NCBI GenBank assembly: GCA_028751875.1
Contig: CM054145.1
Span: forward strand, 50,979,356-51,043,355
Reading direction: 5' to 3'
Origin: Rapana venosa
Taxonomy: Eukaryota > Mollusca > Gastropoda > Neogastropoda > Muricidae
Length of the DNA: 64,000 bases
Positions within the stretch are counted from its first letter, which is position 1. Every line of letters begins with the position of its first letter. This document shows positions 23,638 through 36,700 of the stretch, piece by piece. The position numbers were made by a program, and so were the translations under genes. The notes under the pieces are model-generated. The model did no database searches and was not told the origin of the DNA. It saw only the letters and a program-made list of their open reading frames with translations.

Positions 23638-26600
23638 TTGTTGCATTTATTTTTGTTTGTTTGTTCTTTTATTTTGAGGATAATGGAATAAGCACTCTTG
23701 TGCTTTTCTACATCCAGTCCCTGTGTGTATGCAGTTTTGTAAATTTTGTCATTTGTTTCCACTTGCACACAATGACATACTCTTCCCAAAAGCAGAACAG
23801 GTTTTAACGTGTGTGCAAGATGTTCTGTTATGCATTTGCACATGGGACCTCGGTTTACAATCTCATTCGAAGGACTTTTTGGGGAGTGGAGTTGGCACTG
23901 ATGTTAACTCCAGGAGAAAATATTCCCTTGAATGGGATTGGAACTTGGGTCAGCAGATCACGAGTGCAATGTGCAACACTCTAACTACCAGGCTATCTCG
24001 TCCCCAGTGTGTTTGCCTGCTTTTGCCTGTTAATCCAAGGTTTTGGCCGTTTTATAAGGAACTGATGATGCTGATGGACATCACATGCATTGCTGATTCT
24101 GCTTGACAAATGATAACACTTGCTATTAGTATGTCTTTCAGTGTCCCTGAAAGCCTGGCAGTGCAAGGAGCAAATGATAACTCTTGCTAACAGTATGTCT
24201 TTCAGTGTCCCTGGTAGCAATGCAAGGAGCAAATGATAGTGCCTGCTAACAGTATGTCTTTCAGTGTACCTGATAGCAATGCAAGGAGCAAATGATAGTG
24301 CCTGCTAACAGTGTGTCTTTCATTGTCCCTGATGGCAATGCAAGGAGCAAATGATAGTGCCTGCTAACAGTGTGTCTTTCAGTGTCCCTGATAGCAATGC
24401 AAGGAGCAAATGATTAGTGCCTGCTAACAGTGTGTCTTTCAGTGTCCCTGATAGCAATGCAAGGAGCAAATGATAGTGCCTGCTAACAGTGTGTCTTTCA
24501 GTGTCCCTGATAGCAATGCAAGGAGCAAATGATAGTGCCTGCTAACAGTGTGTCTTTCAGTGTCCCTGATAGCAATGCAAGGAGCAAATGATAGTGCCTG
24601 CTAACAGTGTGTCTTTCAGTGTCCCTGATAGCAATGCAAGGAGCAAATGATAGTGCCTGCTAACAGTGTGTCTTTCAGTGTCCCTGATAGCAATGCAAGG
24701 AGCAAATGATAGTGCCTGCTAACAGTGTGTCTTTCAGTGTCCCTGATAGCAATGCAAGGAGCAAACGATAGTGCCTGCTAACAGTGTGTCTTTCAATGTC
24801 CCTGATAGCAATGCAAGGAGCAAATGATAGTGCCTGCTAACAGTGTGTCTTTCAATGTCCCTGATAGCAATGCAAGGAGCAAATGATAGTGCCTGCTAAC
24901 AGTGTGTCTTTCAGTGTCCCTGATAGCAATGCAAGGAGCAAACGATAGTGCCTGCTAACAGTGTGTCTTTCAGTGTCCCTGATAGCAATGCAAGGAGCAA
25001 ACGATAGTGCCTGCTAACAGTGTGTCTTTCAGTGTCCCTGATAGCAATGCAAGGAGCAAATGATAGTGCCTGCTAACAGTGTGTCTTTCAGTGTCCCTGA
25101 TAGCAATGCAAGGAGCAAATGATAGTGCCTGCTAACAGTGTGTCTTTCAGTGTCCCTGATAGCAATGCAAGGAGCAAATGATAGTGCCTGCTAACAGTGT
25201 GTCTTTCAATGTCTCTGAAAGCTTTGGAAGGAGTCAGAGGAGTTTATCAAATCAAGGAAGGCGTACGATTCGACTTGTGGCCAACAGTCCGCCCCCGCAG
25301 CCAGCCAGAAGCAGAGACCACGATGAAGAACATATCATGGTAAGAGCCAGAGGTAGACAGAGCCTCTCCCCGCTAGGTAGGGGGTAAAACTGGAATTGAT
25401 GGGTTGAGTGTTGGCGTTTGTAACTGTGTGCCCCGGTGATTGTGTGTGTTGTTGTGTGCGTGTGCTTGTGAATGTGTGTATTGTATATTTGTATTGTATA
25501 TGACTTAAAAGTCACGGCAGATTTATCTGTGTGAAATTGGGGCTGCTCACCTTGGGGAGAGCACATCGCCACAAGAGCAGCGCCACCCATATCATTTTTC
25601 TTTCTGTTCCTGTCTGCATATGTATTTAGTTTCCTATCAGAGTGGCTTTTTTTCTATAGAATGTTGCCAGGGACAACTGTCTTGTTGCCATGGGTTCTTT
25701 AATGTGCGCTAAATGAATATTGCACATGGGACCTTGGTTTATCGTCTCATCTGAAAGACTAGCACCCAGACCACCATTCATGGTCTAGTGATGGGGGAAA
25801 AGTTTCGGGCACAAATGGGAATCGAACCACCACTCACTTGAAACCTGGACTTTTCGCTTTCTAGGCAGGTGCGTTACCTTTAAACCACCTATCCACCTGT
25901 GTGTGTGTGTGTGTGTGTAATTGTGTATGAGTGAATGTTTGCTTCTCTTTTTTTGTTGTTGTTAGGGATGGAAATCCAGAGTAAGCAGGGCAGAACACTT
26001 TATAGAACGTTCTGATTTACATAAAGCAAAATGTTTACTAAAATTTATCATTGGTGCGTCCAGATATGGAATTTTCCACCAATCTTCCACCTAGTCTTGT
26101 GAAAGTAAAAGGAACAATACTTCCCACGATTCCATTCATTTGTATTTTGCATAGGGTGAGAATGAAGTAAATTTTGGGAGAAACAAAAATTGCAGGTTTT
26201 TCTTTCCAAAATGGACACTACCTTTGAATCCAACACATACATTCGTTTGTACGGCTTTCATGCTGAAAATATCGTGTTTTGAGATGTGCATCCAGGATCA
26301 GATATCAATATAAGTGATATTAATAACATATACACTTCTTTGGTGATCAAAAGGAGAAAGAGAAGTATGATGACAATGAAGTTCAAGACAATCAAAAGGA
26401 GAAAGATAAATATGATGACGATAAAGTTCAAGACAATCAGTCAATCACCAGATCATGCCTGATGTCTGTTTTGAATTTTACTCAAAGAGTTATGGTAATT
26501 ACCGCAGATTTTGAGTTTTGTAATGGTTTCACAGTTTGAAATTTGTTGTCAGTTGGTTGCTATTTGTGTGTTTGACATGGTAGTAGCTCAAACTGTAAAG

Positions 26601-29600
26601 ATATATTATGTCATAAATGTTGGCAAGTTCAGTGTTGATCCTTGAAGCTGATCTTCAGAATGTTAAGTACATTCAAGCATCATTAAAAGGAAAAAAAAAT
26701 CAACTGTAGTAATTTTTGTTATTGCTTCTGTATGTTTCAGTTTTTTAAAAGTATATTTTGAACATCAAAATCCGTTCATGCGTTCCAAAGTTAGTGAATG
26801 ACTTCATGTGAAATACACATAACCGATCAATGATCTTGTGGGTTTATTCATCCACAAGAAATTAAAAAGATCAACATTGGATAGAAATAATATTTCTTTA
26901 TTCATTTTAAAATCTTTACAGAATCCATCAGTGCATTGCAAAGTAATTGCATGATAAACACCCCTACCTCCTCCAACATGCCATCCACATGCATTATTCT
27001 CTGCCCTGCAGGCAGTAAACCACTGGTCTTCTTGTGTGGGGAATAGGGTAGAGAAAGGGGTTGGCTAGAGTAGTGACTGGACTGGTGACCGGTAAAAAGG
27101 TAATGTTTGTTGTTGTGACCGTTATTGGATGCTCCCCAACAAGTGAAGGTCACCCAGAGAAGCTGCTCTCTTGACTTGCTCTTCCCTCCTGGGAATCACT
27201 GTGAGACCATAGGTACACGTTGGGTGAGAAGTTTGCATGCTTGGATGTTTTTATGTACCTCACCGAGTAGGCAGCCATATTCTGATTTCAGAGGGTCCAT
27301 GTTTTTCTTTTTTCAGTATTTGATTGAAACGGCGGAAAACCGTCGACATCAGCGAGCGAGAGAAATATCAGCCAGGCTTGATACCCTGCAAAGGCCGCCT
27401 GCAGAAAGGAGGGAAACAATACTTTTCAGGCCTCCTTTGCCTGGTGACACGGTGTATCTGGTGTGTCGGGCAAGAGGAGGAGGAGGAGCAGGCCAGAGCA
27501 TGCCCTCCAGCTCCACTTCAGTCAGCACTGCCTCTTCCCAGACCCCAGCAAGCGTCCCATCGCCGCCGCCTCAAAACAGCAGTCAGCCATTGGCGGAAAG
27601 CATTGACAGGGAGCACAGTTCACAGCGGCATGTCAGGATGATCTCACCACTCAGTATAGACACTAGGTTGGAGTTGGAGGTGCCAGTGTCTTCTGCACAC
27701 AGCAGCGTAGGAGCCAGCAGTGCCTCTGTGCCTTTTCCTCACGTGCCTTCTGGACAGGCCACACACAGCGAGTGACCATGCAAGGAGTAGGAGTCCGGAG
27801 AGGAGTGTCCAGTCCAGCAGTCTGCAGTTTCGTGGAGCTTCAACCAGTTCTGCTCAGACGCCAGGCCTGGTCTTGCCACAGCCGGTCCATCCAACCAGTA
27901 GTTTTTCCCCTGCAGGAGGCCTGGCTTCTTCGGTGGCCAACATGAACAGCTGCTCTGCGTTGTCAGCGCACTCTCTACGTCTGAGCTCTGCTTCCTCTTC
28001 ATCCTCGTCAGCGTTCCAGTCTGTGTGTCCACCTTCCTCTGACAGCAACAGCGGGGAAGAGGTTTTGGGAAGGAGTGGTGCTGAAAGACTTCATTTACCT
28101 GTTGACAACAGCACTGCTATTTCTCGTCCACCCATAGTGTGAGCGGTAATAACGAGCACGCCATTGTCTCCAGCCACCCGCCTCCAGGAAGCATGGAGGC
28201 AAGCGCCGCTGGTGGCAATGTTTGTGTCACTGAGAGCTGTTCCATGCCTTCTTCGTCACACCAGTCACCTCCTCCCTTTGTACCATCTTCCATAGATCAT
28301 GGTTCCTCTGGTGCAAGCTCTTCTGGTGCTAGGTCATGTAATATGTGTTCTTCTTCATCAGCTGTTGGGTCAGATCCTCTGCAGAGCGCATCCCAGTATG
28401 TCCCACTCGAGGCATCTTCGTCAGTAGAGGCAAAACCTGTTAGCTCATTGGCAACAGCAGCAAGTGATTCACACTTAAGAACGACAAACGGTAGGGAAGC
28501 AGAAAGAGTGGAAGCAGACAGGAGGGACGCTGACAGGATTCACGCTGACAGGATTCATGCTGAAAGCGTCCTGAGGTCTTACCTCCTTCGCAGAGCACCA
28601 CCAAGGCCACCATCCAGACGGTCAGGGAGCACATCCTTAGCTTCAGGACAACCTTTTGACTGGACGGACTTCCAAAGAGGGTCTCTTTCTTGCATGTACT
28701 TAGCCAGGTTTCAAAGAGTCTTTCCAGACAGACCGGAGTTCAAAACAGAAATAAATGAGATTCGTCTGTTGAGACAGACCTCAGCCTACATCTGTGACTT
28801 GTTCTCAAGGGACCACATTATGTGCCCCATTTGCTTCACCCCTCTGCTTCGACCGCGAGGAGAAGATCCTAGCTGGATCGCAGACTTCTTGACTCGGGGA
28901 AAGCTGAGGAGAAGCATGCCCCGCCTTCTTCCCTTCAACAGCAGCGCTAGGCCGGAGCCTGCGTCCGCTAACGTGCATATCATGTGGAATGACCGACAAG
29001 AGGGAACCTTGGATGCTTCTAGCCAGACCAACAGGAACTCCAGAGAATCGCACCATGTGGATCAGAGCACTGACACCACTGACTCCGCACATGCTCTTCC
29101 AGGTAAGAACTAATTTAGTTAGAGAAGCGAGCAAGCACAGTGGTAAGTATTGTAGGCATGGAGAGTGTCTTTAGAAGAACAGCTTTGATTTTTTTTTGTT
29201 TCTGTGAGAATTTTACTGGTGGGGTGGGCATACAATTGAGTTTATATACTTCACATAGCACATGCATAGCGAACATGAGTAAGTTGAGTTTACATAAAAG
29301 ATGCATACGTTTACAATATCAGAAGTTGCACCATATGCTATGCAATAGACCATACAGTTGTCAAATGTCTGAAAGTTGTCAAATGAAGCATGTGTGCACC
29401 TCCACACCTCAAGTAACATGAACATGCTTGCTCACATGCTACACACACGTACATGCTTGCAAGCACACGCACACACACACACACACACATACATACATAC
29501 ATACAAACCATTCATACACCTCCGAGTGTTCAAGGGGATATTTTCCCCCTAGAGTTAACATCAGTACTGACCGTACTTCCCTGAAAGTCCTTTGGATGAG

Positions 29601-32600
29601 ACTATAAATCAAGGCTCTGGGTGCGAATGCACTCAGATCATCTTGCATGCATGTTAAACCCTTTCTGCCTTTTAGAAGAGTAGGTCCTTGTGCAGGTAAG
29701 AATGGATAACAAAAACAAAAAAGAAATCCCCAACCAAACGTGCATGCACACGGGTGTCATGTTTTTAAAGACATCATCCCCGAAGTTAGAAAGCAGCTCC
29801 TTAATGGCGGGCAAAAACAGTCGCATATTCAAAATATCTCCTTTGGTGAATCTCAGAGCTCGAGCTGAAAAGCAAAACATATATATAACTTATATACTTT
29901 TTAGAAGAAAAAAAATGTTTTGTCAACCAGTAACTTCTTATCAGTTGCATCTAGCTTCCGTTAACCCTTTCAGTAAGGCAAGCCGGTTTTCCGGCTCAGC
30001 TTCCTGTTACCCTTCAGTCCTGTAAGGAAGAAAACAGACGCAATCGAATTTTCCTTCAATTCCTGGGTTTCTGAGGTGCAGAAGAGTGCAAAACAGGCAC
30101 CTCGGTAAACCTTACATAGAATTTTGCATTAAAGCATGGAATAGTAAGTGTTCTATACCGTTGTGTGCAGAATTGAATGTAGATTTTCTCTAAGACAAGA
30201 ACATTGCACTTGTGTGTGTGATGTATGTGACAGGTGTCAATAAATGTGACATTTCCTATGTCACATACAAACAATTGATGATAAATGCATGCAAACAAAC
30301 GATTGATAAGATGTGAGCATGCCAAAAATGAAGTAACTTACAGTTTGATGTCCTCAGTATCTCTGTCTCTTGCTCAGAACAAGGTATCCTGTCACACTGA
30401 TTGCCACAGTACTCATTGTCACCTGTCGGTTTCATTCAAGAAAACAGCCATGCAATAGAGAAATGTTTATGTCCGTTTTGAATCAGTTATGTAGCTTATC
30501 ACGACCAAAAACACAAACACTACATTTTTTTGTTTCAGGGCTCTACTGCTATACACTTATGTACTTGTCACTTGTCTGCATCCTCTGTCACATGTCACAC
30601 ATAGGTGATACGTGCGTGGAAAATCTTGAAACAGTGCCTGTAATAAATAAGTGGAAAATTCTCATCATCTAGTTCATCACCACTATCACTATCACTGTCA
30701 CATTTATAGCAGCATTAATCTGCTCTTTCCTCTTTATTAAACTCAAACAGATCAAAATCGTCAAAATTTTGATAAATTTCGTCGTAAGAAATTTGTCTGC
30801 GTCTTCTTCCTCCATTTTGCACAGGACAAGTGGCAGAGAAAAACAGTGCAAGTTAAAGATATTCCTTCTACTAAAAACTAGGAACCCAGGAAGCTAATAA
30901 ACATTCTCGTGGGAAAGGAGAAGCAGTGTTTGCCTTAACAAAACTATTTACCAGAGTCCCGTTATTGCCAGTTAGCCACATGACTGATCACTATAAACAT
31001 CCCCTCCTCTGCTACTATTTCTGCTGGAAAATTGGCTGACAGGACTGAAGGGTAGAGAGCTGGTGCGGAAATTCAGGACAGGGGAAGTAATTGTCAGCAG
31101 ATATCCAGTGCTGTACAGGTTAATATTCAGCTAAACCGTAGACTTAAAATCTATACATTGCAAGGCAGCGCTCAGACAGTGTTAGTTCCTACAGGAGCTC
31201 CTGAGGAGAGTTGTGGGCCCTCTACCTCTCAGCCTGGGCAGTCGAGGGCGTGTCACACTCTGCCTGAAGGGGAAAGCAGCATCCACGACACCCTTGAAGT
31301 CATCCGAGGCAAGGACAGAGTCCAGGAGACAATCACCTACTGGGAGCTTGCACGGCTACTGATCAACAGAGTGAATGTGACAGTCCTTGACAATCATCCT
31401 CCTCAGACACCTGGTAAGAGAGGGTATATTATATGTGTGTGGCAGAATTGTAGACCTATATGTGGTTTGTGTGTGTGTGTGCTCTTAAACAAAATGTTGA
31501 CCTTAAATTCAAATGTTGTTGTTGTGCGATCCCCAGCTTTACACCCTGTGGGCCACCCAGAACATGCACTCTGACTCACTCATCCCACCTGGAATCACTG
31601 TGAGATAGGAAATGTACACCAGATGCGAACTTTGCATGTATGACTCTTTTCAAGTACGTCACCATATACGCAGCCATACTCCGACTTCAGAGGATAAATT
31701 CATATCACTTATCAGGATGCAGCTGTTGAAAAAAATGCAAAGCTGACCACAGAAAATAAGTTGACCTTAACTATATTAGTATGTAATTGCTGGAGGAGAA
31801 ACAAAAAGTTGACAACAGAAAAAGGGAGAGAATGACTGGGATGAAAGTTGTTGGTATTAATAAAGGGGTTAAATTGTCCATGCCATGGATGAGAAAGCAG
31901 GCAAAAACCACCCAAAAAAATCCACACCTCAAAAAGCTGTATGCAGAATACAACAATATTTCTTTTTTGTTCTTTTCCTTCACAATTGGAAGGCATCTCA
32001 ATTTTTTGTGTATTTTGGGGGAGTTACTTCATGGAAATTCTTTGATAGAAAGAGGTGGCAAGCTTTGTTTTAAAACTGATGTGTCGGTAAGAAGCAAAAA
32101 GGTCACTGACGCTACACTTACATTGCACAGTATGACTGCTACTTGTGCTTTATTCACATTTTTTCTTTTGTTGCTGTGAAGTAGTATTCTTTAATATTTA
32201 GAAGTAGCTCGACAGATGCTGTAGCCGAATATTTAAGCCGTTTGACTACAATCCTGTGCGTTCATGAAGTCATAGGTTCATATCGCTGTGGCAGCTTCGG
32301 ATGAATTAAGGGCTGGGATTTTTATGATCTCCCAGGTCAGCTTCAAATGTTTCTGATTCCTTTTGTGTACATACCCATGCAGAAGATCAAGTATGCTTGT
32401 TGAAGATCCTGTCATTTAGGTCAACATTTGGAGGGTTATGGAAACACAAACATAATGTTATGGAGAACAACTAGAATTTCACTTAAGAGAAATCTGCAGT
32501 AACTGACAAGTGGTGTACTGTTTTTGGGCTGCCTCATCTTCTGTTATGTTCCTACTTTGCTGTTCCCATGCTGCTCTATCAATCTCTCCGCCCAGCCATA

Positions 32601-33737
32601 CCCAGATTTGTTGTGTTGCATCCTCAGGGTTGGAAGTCCACAGGGAGCCCATCAGTGTCAGGCAGCCTTGGGGCCATCAACCAGAGGGGCCCTGCACAGC
32701 TGCTGGGTCACTTTGGTGGTGTTCATTGGTGCCTCTTCTGAGCTAACACACACAGGACACCACCCACCTACTAAGCCCCAAACGGATGACAGTTATAGCT
32801 CAGTCATGGAGTCAGGCTGAGTGAAAAGCACACCTGGGGTGGCCACAACCGTAACATCCCTCCATCGATCTTCTCCTTTGAACCTCCAACCCTGAAAGCT
32901 CTGACTCAAACTCACCACAGGCATGTGAGTGTATGCGGAAACCAAAACTGTGGTCACCATGAGACCAGAGCAGCTTGGGCCACTGAATAGAGATGATTTT
33001 CTTTTATTGCAAGGTGTTGAATGATGGTGAGGATGATGTAATGCTGCTGCTGTGGAAGTGCATATGCTTTGAGAGTATTTGACAGGGCTGTACTCTATGC
33101 TTCCTGTCATAATGTATCCCAGTATCAACCAGGTCCAAGAGATACAGACACCTGCAGTGTTGGTAAGGTAGTTTGAACAAGATTCTCAAAATCGCATTCA
33201 TAAGGTGGATGAACCTTGACTGTGTGGTCCATGTCTTCCCAATGAGCCCATACCACACTCACTCTGGGTAAAAGCCAACCAGGGTCCTAAAAAATACCTG
33301 TGACTCTGATAGGATTGAAATCCATGACCTTTCAGACCGTAACCAAGGCGCTAACCACTGCACCAAAACAGCTGGTTAACAAGCGGTGTATACTGCTTTG
33401 AACAGGAGTTCCAGAAGAGAGCTCCGGGCCCTCCACCTCCCAGTCAGAGTCCACAGGAAGCAGCCTTCCCACAGTGGTGATCATGAGGGGCACTGACGGC
33501 GTGCGCGAGGCCATCAGCTGCAGGGAGTTTGCGCGGCGCGTGGCCAACAGGGAGGACATCATAGTCATGGGCAGCTTTCGTCACTGTGATCACCAGACGA
33601 GACCTGCACCACCGTGTAGTAAGAAATGAGTGTGAAAAGATGGTGTGGTATAAACTACACAGACCTTACATACATGTTAGCAAACACCATGTATGCTGTC
33701 TCCAGTATTATTAAAAGTAGGATTGGGGATGGGAGGG

Positions 33738-33797
<60 letters not shown>

Positions 33798-36700
33798 CTC
33801 TTTCTCTCATTCTCTAGTAAAGGTAAAGATGTTCCCATAACCTATGTGCAGTCATTGGAGAGCAAGGTATCAGAGACCTCAGCTTCTCTAGGGGTCAGCA
33901 TATTGAGGGTGGCACTCTTCTCCTCTCCCTTGCAGCTAGCTGTACCTATCCTGACTTGATATGGGCAGGTACCCATTTGCAGCTGGGTGAACTGGGGGAC
34001 TGTACTGAAGCCAAGGTGCCATGAACAGTCACCCTTCCACAAGGCAACCATGCTCAGAGCTGCTTAACCTTAGTTTGGGGAGAGCGAGTGCTCTGACCAT
34101 AGCTCATGGGTAATTTATCTTTGTGCTCAGGAAAAGAAAAACAACAAATTTTCAAAATATACTACTTTTAAAATAGTTTGAGAATATATATCTGAAAAAT
34201 GTCCATTGATCATCAGTGATTAAAAGAAAAATAAGATCAAGGGAAAGAACTGACTGGAGTTAACCCTTTCAGTACGGCAAGCCGTTTTCCGGCTCAGCTT
34301 CCTGCTACCCTTCAGTCCTGTAAGGAGGAAAACCGGCGCAGTCAAATTTTCCTTCAATTCCTGGGTTTCTGAGGTGCAGATGAGTGCAAAACACATATCT
34401 TGGCAAATCTTACATAGAATTTTGCATTAAAGCATAAAATAGTCAGTGTTATATACCTCAGTGTTATATACCGCTGTGTGCAGAATTGAATGTAGATTTT
34501 CTTTAAGACAAGAACTTTGCACTTGTGTGTGTAATGTATGTGACGGGTGTCAACAAATGTGGCATTTCCTATGTCATATACAAACAATTGATGACAAATG
34601 CATGCAAACAAACGATTGATAAGATATGAGCATGGCAAAAATGAAGTAACTTACAGTTTGATGTCCTCAATATCTCCATCACTTGTGCAGAGCAAGGTAT
34701 ACTGTCACAGTACTCATTGTCACCTCAACTGTTATGTCGGTGTCATTCAAGTAAACAGACATGCAATAGAGAAATGTTTATGTCCGTTTTGAATCAGTTA
34801 CGGAGGTTATCACAACCAAAAACACAAACACTACACTACTTTTTTTTTCAGGGTTCTACTACTGTACTGTACTTGTCACTTGTCTGTACTTGTCACTTGT
34901 CTGCATCCTCTGTCACATGTCATACATAGGTGACACGGGTGTGGAAAATCTTGAAACAGTGCCGGTGATAAATAAGTGGCAAATACTCATCGTCTAGTTT
35001 ATCACCACTATCACTATCACGATTTATAGCAGCATTAATCTCTGCTCTTTCCTCTTCATTAAACTCAAACAGATCAAAATCGTCAAAATTTTGATAAATT
35101 TTGTCATCAGAAAATTGGTCAGCGTCTTCTTCCTCCATTTTGCGCAGGACAAGTGGCAGAGAAAAACAATGCAAGTTAAAGATATTCCTTCTACTAAAAA
35201 CTAGGAACCCAGGAAGCTTATAAGCATTCTCGTGGGAAAGGAGAAGCAGTGTTTACCGTAACAAAACTATTTACCAGAGTCCTGTTGATGCCAGTTAGCT
35301 GCATGACTGATCACTATAAACATCCCCTCCTCTGATACCGTTATCACCAGAAAATCGGCTGACAGGACTGAAGGGTAGAGAGCCGGGGCGGAAATTCAGG
35401 ACAGGGGAAGTAATTGTCAGCAGATATCCAGTTCTGGAAGGGGTAAGAAAGAAATACAGGTAAATTTAAGAATTGCGGAGGTTACTTTCATGAATGTTGT
35501 TGAAGCCACCTTCACTATGTACTTAGCCTTTAATAATGTGTGATATTTTTATGGTAAATAGACAAGTTCAGTTTAAGAACCCACATTCTTGTTCTTTAAA
35601 TGCTCATGATTTTTAAATTTGGAAGCCATTGAACAGCTGGACATGACGGTTCTTCAGGGACTACAACAGCAAGGGACTCTGCGAGGAATCAGCAGCCTGC
35701 CAATCCTCCTCCCCCTGTGCCACCTCCCCCATCTTCCAGCACCGCCTCCTCCTCCTCCTCCTCCTCCACTCCAGCAACTTCCCAGCAGAGTTCAAGTTTC
35801 CCTCCTGTCCCTCGGTGAGTTCTTGCGTGTTGTGGTTGTTATGCCTTCAGTTACAGTCGTCACTGAAAGGCAGCTTTTGGTTTTAGGGGGTTTTGGATGT
35901 GGGTTTTTTTCCTTCCTCGACTAGAGGTCTGAAGTTCACCAGTGGTGAGATTTTGTGTGTGTGTGACTGTGTTTTGCCCATCATGAAGGTAGCCGCATTC
36001 CAACTTAGGGGATGTTCGTGTTTCCGCAACCCACTGAACACTGACATGAATGACAGGATCTTTAACGTGCATGTTTAATTTTCTGCTTGAGTATACGTGA
36101 AAGGAATGAAGGCACTGGTAGGTCTACACTTAAGTTGACCAGGGGGATTGTAAAAATCTCCACCCTTATTTCTCCTGACGCCGCCAAGATTCGAACCCAC
36201 GACTTAATGGACTGATGGGATCAAAGTCAGTCTTTAACCACTCGGCTATGGCATCCGCCTGAATGGCAGTAAGTTGGAAGTTATCGTTGACCATTTTGCA
36301 TAAAAACAGAGATGATTGAAAGGTGGATTATCCTTGAAGTCAGTTGGGGTGGGGGGGACTGGTGGCATGTGCAAAAGTCTCACCATTGATGGAACCTCAG
36401 AGATGTAGCTGAGGAACAAGCCAAAAAAACCAACAAAAAACAAAAATTGACAACTAAAGATCACCAAAAGCTGACATTAGGTCTCTACAGTGGAGAGTGA
36501 TAAAATGATTTAGAATACGCACAATCTCTAATGATTCTTCTCACGAATCACCACATCCAATGTTCTTCTTCTTAGTCCTTATAGCTCCTAGCGGAGCATA
36601 GGGCCTCAACAGCGTCCCTCCACCTTCTCCTGTCTCTAGCAAGGGTCTTGGCCTCTACACATCCAATGTTAAGAGTTTGTTTTTTTTAGCCAGTTTTCAT

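Noticed and set aside
24109..25221. CRISPR-like regular repeat array
   Set aside because: The units are head-to-tail without unique spacers, in an animal intron, and derive from the adjacent exon.
35619..35924. Polyproline frame of 101 codons at AMBRA1 exon 12
   Set aside because: Its phase does not fit exons 11 and 13; the frame beginning at 35637 does.
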